DNA of 53,872 nt from an uncultured Clostridia bacterium (GTDB lineage Bacteria > Bacillota > Clostridia > TANB77 > CAG-508), in the NCBI GenBank assembly GCA_947589065.1, contig CANPZM010000006.1, positions 1-53,872 on the forward strand, read 5' to 3'. The translations under genes and the position numbers were made by a program. Below, piece by piece: positions 44,895 through 52,166 of this stretch (the first letter of the stretch is position 1; each line of letters opens with the position of its first letter). A model generated the notes under the pieces. It was not told the DNA's origin. It saw only the letters and a list, made by a program, of their open reading frames with translations, and did no database searches.

Positions 44895-46492
44895 TGAGAG
44901 AATTATTAGGGGTAGTAGCAAAAAAATTGTTTATATTGTCAATAATTATAAATACATTATATTCAATAGCAGATTATGGGCAGTCTTTCGCACTATCATA
45001 TTATGGAACAAGTCCATTAACATTAGAAAAAATACTAAGTTTAACAATTGTCATATTTATTTTAGATTTAATTATGCTGATAACGGGTAAAATAGGTTCC
45101 TATATTGATAATGTGAATTATGTAAAGGCACAAAATTCAATACAAAAATATTATTTTAATAAATTACAGTCAATGACAATGGAAAAAATTGCTAATACAC
45201 ATACAGGTTTTATACATAAATTGATAACAAATGTATCTATGTACTTTATGTTAGTTGTTTGGGAATTTGAAATAAGTGTAATACCTTTAATAGTTGGTAG
45301 TGTTTCAATCATTTATATGCTATGCCAACAATCGATATATACGGGTTTGATTTGTATTTTTATTTCGATTCTAGCTGTATTTTTAAAATTTAAAATGCTA
45401 AAGGAAAAACAGCCTTATCAGGAAAAAACTAATAAAGAAGAATCAAAATATAATGCAACATTAATAGATTTCATTCAAAATATAATAGCAGTTAGAAAAT
45501 TAAATATAGAAAAGTTTTGTAATGATAAATTAGATGAAAATTCAGATAATTATGTAAAAGCTGTAAAGATAAATGAACGTAAAAGAAGTAATGCAAATGG
45601 AGTATTTACAGGCTTAATGAATCTATTATATATAATAGTTTTATTAAGTACAGTACTAATTGTAAAAAATGGAAAAGATGGATTACCATATTTGTTGTTT
45701 TATATGTCTTCATTAACTAAATTATATTCTAATTTAAATAGCTTGGTGAGATTGCTAGATAGAAGAGAAAATTTTAAAATTGCAAAAAAGCAATTAAATG
45801 AATATTTTGATGGAAGCAGAAATGTACAATTAGTTAATAAGTTTATTAGCGTTAAATTATTTGATGTTTTATTTCAATATTCAAAAGATTCAACAACAAT
45901 TAAAATCCCACAATTCATATTAGAAAAAGGGGATAAAATTAGTATTATGGGTGAATCTGGACAAGGGAAGACTACAATGATGAATATACTAGCGGGACTT
46001 TATCCACTAGAAAAAGGAAAATTATTAATTAATAATAAAAATATTAAAGATGTTCGTCTGGATGTAGTATTTGTATCGCAAGAGGTTGAATTGTTTGATT
46101 TAAGTGTGAGAGATAATTTAACATTGGGACAAGATATTTCAGAAGAAAAACTTTTTGAAATGTTTGAAGATGCAGGATTAATGGAATGGTATAAAGAATT
46201 GCCACAAGGTCTAGATACAATAGTTGGAGAAAAAGGAGTAAAACTTTCAGCAGGACAGAAACAGAGACTAAATATAATTAGAGGAATCTTAATAGACAAA
46301 CCACTATATTTCTTTGATGAGCCAACTTCCAATTTAGATAGTGTGTCTGAAGAAAAAATAACAAATATGATTGAAAAGTATTTAAAAAATAAAACTTATG
46401 TAATTGTTACACATAGACCAAGATTAAAAGAATTATGTAATAAGCATTATGTTTTTGAAAATCATATGATGAAAGAAACTGTCAGTGTATAG
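44894..46492 (+). CDS. ABC transporter, fused membrane and ATPase domains
   Basis: A 532-residue half-transporter. Five to six transmembrane helices occupy about residues 1-290. The ATPase domain has Walker A GESGQGKTTMMNIL, Q-loop VVFVSQEVELFDLSV, signature LSAGQKQRLNIIRG, Walker B YFFDEPTSNLDS and the H-loop ending VTHRP. There is no N-terminal C39 peptidase domain, so it is not a bacteriocin exporter of that type. It sits between the subtilase gene and the paired small protein, and may export the tail-bearing enzymes or their products. That connection is inference from position. Confidence 0.88.
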   Translation: MRELLGVVAKKLFILSIIINTLYSIADYGQSFALSYYGTSPLTLEKILSLTIVIFILDLIMLITGKIGSYIDNVNYVKAQNSIQKYYFNKLQSMTMEKIANTHTGFIHKLITNVSMYFMLVVWEFEISVIPLIVGSVSIIYMLCQQSIYTGLICIFISILAVFLKFKMLKEKQPYQEKTNKEESKYNATLIDFIQNIIAVRKLNIEKFCNDKLDENSDNYVKAVKINERKRSNANGVFTGLMNLLYIIVLLSTVLIVKNGKDGLPYLLFYMSSLTKLYSNLNSLVRLLDRRENFKIAKKQLNEYFDGSRNVQLVNKFISVKLFDVLFQYSKDSTTIKIPQFILEKGDKISIMGESGQGKTTMMNILAGLYPLEKGKLLINNKNIKDVRLDVVFVSQEVELFDLSVRDNLTLGQDISEEKLFEMFEDAGLMEWYKELPQGLDTIVGEKGVKLSAGQKQRLNIIRGILIDKPLYFFDEPTSNLDSVSEEKITNMIEKYLKNKTYVIVTHRPRLKELCNKHYVFENHMMKETVSV

Positions 46493-46527
46493 AAAATACA
46501 ATAAGAAGAGGAGTAAATATAAAAAAT

Positions 46528-46980
46528 ATGAATGATAAGAATACAGCAATTGCATATACAGAAGTAGATGCAATATTAAATATGATGGATAGTAAATATG
46601 TCGAAAAGATTCCAAGAAAATTAAGAGATATGTTTAAAGAGGAACGATTGAATGATTACGAGCCTAAAATTGATCTAATAGAATCTTTAGACAATCAAAA
46701 TTTACAAAGGGAAACTTTAGTAATTTTGTCAATTATATATGTCAATTATTGGTGTGAAAGTGAAGAGGAGAGAAAGAATCTGATTCAGAAATTTGCTGAG
46801 AACGAGAAAAAACAGGAGATAGAAGCAAGAGAAAAATATAATCCAGATAATTTATTTAAAAATAAAGTTAAGGAAGATAATATTAACAATAAAATGATAG
46901 AATATAAGCAGGATAGTTTTTTTAAAAAATTATTGAATAAAATTAAAAGTTTTTTTAAAAAAACAAAAGGAGATAATTAG
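46528..46980 (+). CDS. small partner protein with YNPD motif, copy 1
   Basis: A 150-residue acidic helical protein with AREKYNPDNLFKNKVKEDN in the middle of the second half and a basic, Phe/Lys-rich C-terminal helix SFFKKLLNKIKSFFKKT that could associate with membranes. The same architecture recurs at 48626 (AQEKYDLEK, KKYNPDDIFKKN and FFKRLIRFITSFLKKK). Both genes directly precede a metallopeptidase gene of the island. A chaperone, adaptor or immunity role is suggested by this pairing. Confidence 0.65.
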   Translation: MNDKNTAIAYTEVDAILNMMDSKYVEKIPRKLRDMFKEERLNDYEPKIDLIESLDNQNLQRETLVILSIIYVNYWCESEEERKNLIQKFAENEKKQEIEAREKYNPDNLFKNKVKEDNINNKMIEYKQDSFFKKLLNKIKSFFKKTKGDN

Positions 46981-46982
46981 TT

Positions 46983-47303
46983 ATGATGGATGAAAATCTT
47001 AAAACAAAATATATTATTCAACAAGAAAGTGAAATAATACAAGAACTGTTAACTTTTTTTTATAAAAATCAAGAAAACGATATAATAACGGAAGATAAAT
47101 TACACGAATTTTTTTATAATATATTCAAAATTGAAGTAAAAGATATGGGAGGAGAACCTTATCTTACTGACAAGACTATAATTGATGAAGAACATAAAAG
47201 TAGAGTATATCTAAGCTTTGAATCAAATCATAGTCGTAATGCGGGAAATCGGTACACACTGGCTACCAGTAGATTTGGAAAACGGACAATATGCTGCAAC
47301 TAA
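46983..47303 (+). CDS. HELQH gene fragment 1: N-terminus
   Basis: ATG 46983 begins two bases after the stop codon of the small partner protein, whose gene end contains AAAGGAG, so translation is coupled. Residues 1-88 (KYIIQQESEIIQELLTFFYKN) are genuine; the rest is out of frame after the extra C at 47250. The fragment alone has no catalytic motif. Confidence 0.55.
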   Translation: MMDENLKTKYIIQQESEIIQELLTFFYKNQENDIITEDKLHEFFYNIFKIEVKDMGGEPYLTDKTIIDEEHKSRVYLSFESNHSRNAGNRYTLATSRFGKRTICCN

Positions 47304-48408
47304 TATTGTGTTAAACGATGCAGTTTTTGAGAGAAATAGAAGTATTTCATTTTTAGCTAATCAAGTAATTACATTATTTCATGAACTACAACATGCTAGA
47401 CAAATTACAATGGTTAGATCGGGAAATAGTAATAAAGATAGTTTGCAATATGCTAGAGAGTTTGCCTTATTAGAATTAGCAAATCAAAACGAGAATTTGG
47501 GATTCTTAGGGGACTTTTATAATAAAAATCATGATTTATTTAAAATAGAGAACAATGCCAATTCAACATCAATTGCTAAGTTTATTGAAATGATACAAAA
47601 TAGTGGAGTTATTTCAGAAGAGTACATAGAGGCAAAATCAAATTTATATAAAACTAATATGAAATATTCTTTAAATGCAGAATTTGAAGAACAAATTGAT
47701 GAAATGATAGCTCCATATATAAGTTGCGAATTAATTAAAGCCTATCCAGCATTACAAAAAGAGTATAATATGGATGGTACAAGGAAAACGGCTAGGCAAT
47801 TAGTAACAGATTTAAAGACAGAACTTGATAGGTTATTAAGCAATCAAGATTTAGATGAATATTCAAAAAGAGAACAAACAAGAGATTGTAAGGAAATGTA
47901 TTATGAATTAATTATTAATGCTATAAATAGGGAAAATATGTCTTTGTCTGAGAGAACTGAATTAAATGATGAATACGGTTCATATGGCAATTTATCATTA
48001 GATATACAAAATTATTTTGAAAGTCAAATTAAGAAGATTAGTGAAGCTCAATATCCTTTATCTTCTCAGGAAAGAGTGAAAATTCTCAAATATTATGAGG
48101 GAAAGATTGATTTGTTAAAGGATGAATGGTCATTTGGAGTGACAGAAGAAGAACAACAAAAAGTCCAAGAGGAAATGAGCACTCTTGAACATGAGGGAAA
48201 TGATTATAATCATCCCAAAGGAACACCAAGAAAATTTGAAACAAATCCAGATACCTCTACAAAATGGATCTCGGAAATAGATGGTATATATAAATTAATA
48301 TATTGTTCTGACATAACTTTACCTGAATACAATGACGAAATAAAAAAGGTGAAAAATCAAGTTAGGGATATAACAGTAACAAGAGGAGAAGAGCAGGAAA
48401 GACATTAA
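47218..48408 (+). CDS. HELQH gene fragment 2: catalytic region
   Basis: The true sequence starts about 47251 with GTHWLPVDLENGQYAATNIVLN. ITLFHELQHARQI holds the zinc motif. Around the place of the third ligand this copy reads FKIENNANSTS where the homolog at 34272 has YLEIDADTKG, so the acidic ligand may be lost or shifted. A long helical C-terminal part with YYELIINAINRENMSLSERTELN follows. The stop at 48408 precedes the tail, which lies in another frame. Confidence 0.6.
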   Translation: MNQIIVVMREIGTHWLPVDLENGQYAATNIVLNDAVFERNRSISFLANQVITLFHELQHARQITMVRSGNSNKDSLQYAREFALLELANQNENLGFLGDFYNKNHDLFKIENNANSTSIAKFIEMIQNSGVISEEYIEAKSNLYKTNMKYSLNAEFEEQIDEMIAPYISCELIKAYPALQKEYNMDGTRKTARQLVTDLKTELDRLLSNQDLDEYSKREQTRDCKEMYYELIINAINRENMSLSERTELNDEYGSYGNLSLDIQNYFESQIKKISEAQYPLSSQERVKILKYYEGKIDLLKDEWSFGVTEEEQQKVQEEMSTLEHEGNDYNHPKGTPRKFETNPDTSTKWISEIDGIYKLIYCSDITLPEYNDEIKKVKNQVRDITVTRGEEQERH

Positions 48409-48625
48409 ATATTTTTATAAAGTTTGTATTAGGTGTAAAATATAATTTAAACGGATGCGAATTTGAAAGAAAACTAGATATAAATATAGGAAATATACAA
48501 TATACAGAAAATAGCATTGGCAAAGCAACAGCAAAAATAGAAACCACAAAAAAATAGAATCAAGAGCTAGAATTAATCAAGACATTAAAGAACAAGAATT
48601 AGATGAAATAAAGGAGAACTAAAAA

Positions 48626-49087
48626 ATGGTTGATAATTATCCAAAAGCATATAAGGAAGTAATAGAAATATTAAAATATGTACCACAGGAAAGTGTAAAG
48701 AAAATTCCAGATGAAATGATTAATATGTTTAAAACAAAAATGGATAAAAGTTGGAATTTTATAGTTGATATAAATAAGCCTTTTGAAGAACAGGAATTGT
48801 TAGAAGAAACAAAAGCTATATTTGCAAATATATTTAGAGACTACTGGGCTACTCCTTATCAAAAAGAGAGAATAGAGGCACAAGAAAAATATGATTTAGA
48901 GAAAATAGAGGAAGAAAAGAGAAAAAAATATAATCCAGATGATATTTTCAAGAAAAATAAAGTTCAAAAAGATGAGGAAGAACCTAAAGAGTATGAAAAT
49001 AATTTGCCTGTAGAAGTGAAGAAAGAGAAATTTTTTAAGAGGTTGATACGTTTTATAACGAGTTTCTTAAAAAAGAAAAAATATTAA
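48626..49087 (+). CDS. small partner protein with YNPD motif, copy 2
   Basis: ATG behind AAAGGAG, which lies inside the broken tail of the preceding gene. The 153-residue protein repeats the layout of copy 1: AYKEVIEILKYV, a central EEEKRKKYNPDDIFKKN and a basic C-terminal helix FFKRLIRFITSFLKKKKY. Identity is moderate and mainly at the ends. It directly precedes the fused peptidase gene at 49168. Confidence 0.65.
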   Translation: MVDNYPKAYKEVIEILKYVPQESVKKIPDEMINMFKTKMDKSWNFIVDINKPFEEQELLEETKAIFANIFRDYWATPYQKERIEAQEKYDLEKIEEEKRKKYNPDDIFKKNKVQKDEEEPKEYENNLPVEVKKEKFFKRLIRFITSFLKKKKY

Positions 49088-49167
49088 AGATTATTGCATC
49101 AATTACAGATACAACTATTTTCGAAATAGATATATTATATAAGTAAAAATTGTAATAGGAGAGTATT

Positions 49168-51981
49168 ATGATTGAAAAGGAAACAAGCGAATATAATAAA
49201 ATTCAAGAATTATTAAAAGATAAGCAAAAAAGTGGAAAATGGGATATTACTTGTGTAGTGCAAGATGAAAATGGAAATCTTCAAAATTTTAATGTGATTA
49301 ACCTAATTGTTGATTATGCTAATGCAATGGAAGAATTAACAGACCAAAAAGTAAGGGCATTTGATATAGCCCAAAGATTGCTTACATTAGATACTTTTCG
49401 ATTTGAGAGCTTCAAAAAAGGAATTGATGATCATCTACTGTATAATGCTCCAGTAACATCTCAAGAATATTTGGATAGAAGAGGGCAAGAAAATCGTGGC
49501 ACTGAAAATTTAGGACAATTTAATTCAAATGGAGATTATGAATATGCAATTGCTATTTTTAAAAATGGTGGGGAAGAATATTTAAAAAGAGATGAAGGGA
49601 TTTATGCTGTTTTAGTGCATGAGTTTACGCATTATTTAGCAACTCATTATATACAAGATGAAAAATACATCAAAGAATTTATGGAACAAAATCCAGAAGT
49701 ATTTATTTCAACAGATAATCAATTATCAGCTTATGATGAGAATGGAGAATGCAAACCTTTGACTAGATATGATGTATTTAGTGGAGTATCAAGAAAAAAT
49801 GGAAAAGAATTTTTTGATATACAATTAGGAGTAGAAAAAGATGAAGAAGGAAATCCCATCAGAGATGAAAATGGTAATTTAAAAGTAAAAGGGATTTTAT
49901 ATGAGCAATTAAATAGTTATCAAAGGAAAGAAGAAAATTCAAGAAGAATAACACATACTCGATTAACGGAAGGATTTACAGAACATATTGCACATTTATT
50001 ATTGGAAAAAATTTATGGTAAATCTTTCATGGAACTTCCATTTGAACAAGATAAGTATGCTGCAGAAGTTTCAATGGCAGAATTATATTTTAAGCAAAAG
50101 GATGTTGGAGATGCAGTTTACGAATATATTACAAATCCACAACAAATTATTGCAGAATTAGAAGATATAGAAACAAAAGATGGAAATGATTTGTTTCATG
50201 AAACAACAAGATATTTAAATTTGAATCACAATATTGGTTTAATGGTTCAAAATATTATGGCAATGAATACAAAATTTCAAAGTATAATCACTGGAGAACC
50301 AACTACACAAGAAGATATAGATAATATTGCAAATGGTACAGCTGATATTATTGAGAGTGACTTTAAAGATCAAAAATATCAAATAATTAATGAAGAGAAA
50401 ATAATAGAAATATTAAAAAAGGAAACTTCTATTGAAAGACTAAAAGCATTAATTGATTTTCAAAAACAAAATGATAGTCCACAAATTCAATATTTAATTT
50501 TAAAAGAAGTAGGACCTGCTTTGCAAGAGTTTTATAATGAGAAAAATATGATTTATTCTTTGTACGAAAATTTAAAAACACAAACCAAAGAAGAAAAAAT
50601 GGAAAACAATGCCATCCCTAAAAAACTTACAAATCAAGATGTAGAAGAAATGATTGCTGGAATTAAATTTAATTATATTCTAAGAGAAGGTTTATGTGGA
50701 GCAGATTTATCTGAATGTGATATGTCTGAATTAGATTTTGAGCATTTTAAATTGTTATGTTATGATGAAAATACCCATTTTTCGGATGAGCAAATAAAAC
50801 GATTTAATCCTATGAAACTTTTAGAGATTGCTAAATTGCCTATGGAAAGTCTAAGAGAAGTACATTCAAAAGGAATTAATGCAAGTGGAGTAAAAGTGGC
50901 TATTATTGATACCAATATAGAACAAAACAAGATAAGAGATTTATATGGCGGTAGAGTGGAGTATGTAGAAAGCCAATATGAAGGCGAAATAGAGCCACAC
51001 GGGACAACTGTATTAGATTCATTTATGCAAATAGCTCCAAATGCAGAAGTTCAATATTATCCATTAGATAAAAAAGATAAAGTAAATAAAGCAAATCATT
51101 TATTTGAATATATTAAACAGGCAACTCAATCTGGAGTAAAAATAATTTCACTATCAAATGATTTAGCAAATATAATGGGAGACAGAATTGATGAAGTGCG
51201 AGATTATTTAGATACAAATGGAGTAACTTTGATTGATTCTCCTACATTTTATAGAGATTTTACATACTGTTTTAGAGATATTCAATTTGATGGAGCTGAA
51301 ACTTATAAGGAGTGTTTGTGTGAACCAGAAGATTTATCACATAGAAATTTTTGGAATAAGATTGTAAGTATGTATCAGTCTAAACTAAAAGAATATAATG
51401 TAAGTAATATAGAAGACTTAAAGAAACAATTAGAAGAAAAAGGAGATACAGAATTATTAAGAAGAATAATAGAATTTGAACCTATACTGCAATTTGAGGA
51501 ATTTTCGGAAGGTAAAAATTCGCCATTGCATTTCTTAAAGCAAAGGGAAAAATCAAATGAGTTAAGCAAAAGAAATAATAATGTAGAGGTACCCTGTGGC
51601 GGAAGAACGCTAGACGGAAAATATTGGGGAACAAGTAGTGCAAGTTATACAATTCCTGTAATTGCAGGAATGTTTGCAATGTGCAAACAAATTAACCCTC
51701 AAATTAAGTATGAAGATTTCGTTGCATTGTGTAAAGAAACATCTCAAATTATAGATGGATGTAATTTAATTCAACCACAAATATTAATGGATAAAGTACG
51801 AGAAAAAGTCACGAATATACAAAAATTATTACAAGCAGAAATAGATAAAAGAAAAGAATCTGAGGCTGTTAGCTTTTTCCACGATCAAAAGTCAGATGAA
51901 TTTTTTGAAGATGAGCAAGGACAGAGAAGATATATTGTTCCAGCTCAAGTAATAGGCAAAGCAACTGTACATAACCGTTAG
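49168..51981 (+). CDS. fused HEFTH metallopeptidase and S8 subtilase with IGKAT tail
   Basis: A 937-residue protein with two different peptidase domains. The first has HEFTHYLATHY (His151, Glu152, His155) and RLTEGFTEH (Glu268). The second, after a junction near residue 472 where an internal ATG begins MENNAIPKK, has the leading pattern FSDEQIKRFNPMKLLE and the triad Asp581 (IIDTNIEQ), His611 (PHGTTVLDS) and Ser823 (GTSSASYTIPVIAG). The tail FFHDQKSDEFFED ... IGKATVHN ends early: one C appears missing near 51976-51978, and the continuation EQKKEAEEVGTKDMKE with an acidic end stands in another frame up to TAA 52073. No signal peptide. Confidence 0.83.
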   Translation: MIEKETSEYNKIQELLKDKQKSGKWDITCVVQDENGNLQNFNVINLIVDYANAMEELTDQKVRAFDIAQRLLTLDTFRFESFKKGIDDHLLYNAPVTSQEYLDRRGQENRGTENLGQFNSNGDYEYAIAIFKNGGEEYLKRDEGIYAVLVHEFTHYLATHYIQDEKYIKEFMEQNPEVFISTDNQLSAYDENGECKPLTRYDVFSGVSRKNGKEFFDIQLGVEKDEEGNPIRDENGNLKVKGILYEQLNSYQRKEENSRRITHTRLTEGFTEHIAHLLLEKIYGKSFMELPFEQDKYAAEVSMAELYFKQKDVGDAVYEYITNPQQIIAELEDIETKDGNDLFHETTRYLNLNHNIGLMVQNIMAMNTKFQSIITGEPTTQEDIDNIANGTADIIESDFKDQKYQIINEEKIIEILKKETSIERLKALIDFQKQNDSPQIQYLILKEVGPALQEFYNEKNMIYSLYENLKTQTKEEKMENNAIPKKLTNQDVEEMIAGIKFNYILREGLCGADLSECDMSELDFEHFKLLCYDENTHFSDEQIKRFNPMKLLEIAKLPMESLREVHSKGINASGVKVAIIDTNIEQNKIRDLYGGRVEYVESQYEGEIEPHGTTVLDSFMQIAPNAEVQYYPLDKKDKVNKANHLFEYIKQATQSGVKIISLSNDLANIMGDRIDEVRDYLDTNGVTLIDSPTFYRDFTYCFRDIQFDGAETYKECLCEPEDLSHRNFWNKIVSMYQSKLKEYNVSNIEDLKKQLEEKGDTELLRRIIEFEPILQFEEFSEGKNSPLHFLKQREKSNELSKRNNNVEVPCGGRTLDGKYWGTSSASYTIPVIAGMFAMCKQINPQIKYEDFVALCKETSQIIDGCNLIQPQILMDKVREKVTNIQKLLQAEIDKRKESEAVSFFHDQKSDEFFEDEQGQRRYIVPAQVIGKATVHNR
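51871..51970 (+). repeat. tail-module repeat, copy 1
   Basis: About 100 bases that recur with few differences at 53583-53682. They encode FFHDQKSDEFFED and QGQRRYIV before IGKATV. The proteins otherwise belong to different peptidase types, so the repeat marks a shared exchangeable module. Confidence 0.75.
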
Positions 51982-52166
51982 AGCAGAAAAAAGAGGCTGA
52001 AGAGGTAGGTACCAAAGATATGAAGGAGATAATAAATCAAATAAAAGGATTTGATGATACTCAAGTTGAGTAAAAAGTATACCATGAGGTTAAGTTTGAA
52101 AAATAATTACAGAACAATTATTTTTAATCAAATTTTGTGCCTTAAAAGAAAGGAATGTCAGTAATT

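Larger units (their letters stand above)
46983..48622 (+). pseudogene. HELQH metallopeptidase-like gene with IGKAT tail, frame-disrupted (composite)
   Basis: Two overlapping ORFs and a third stretch together form one protein. The first ORF (46983-47303) continues into the second when one C at 47250, before GGT, is removed: NAGNGTHWLPVDLENG. The second frame contains HELQH (47380) and ends at TAA 48408. After it, another frame reads KYNLNGCEFERK and NSIGKATAKIETTKK, the shared tail, and a 7-A run at about 48549-48555 breaks the last part, which would continue as IESRARINQDIKEQELDEIKEN. Either the gene is decaying or several base errors affect it. It is homologous to the protein at 34272. Confidence 0.6.

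Noticed and set aside
44894-46492. Lantibiotic or double-glycine bacteriocin exporter
   Set aside because: There is no C39 peptidase domain, no modification enzyme and no small precursor with a GG leader nearby.
48362-48547. Repair of the 48408 stop by the same C-before-GG rule
   Set aside because: Removing a C near 48394 or 48452 does not by itself join the two frames; a different indel, or more than one, is required, so this break was not counted among the nine.
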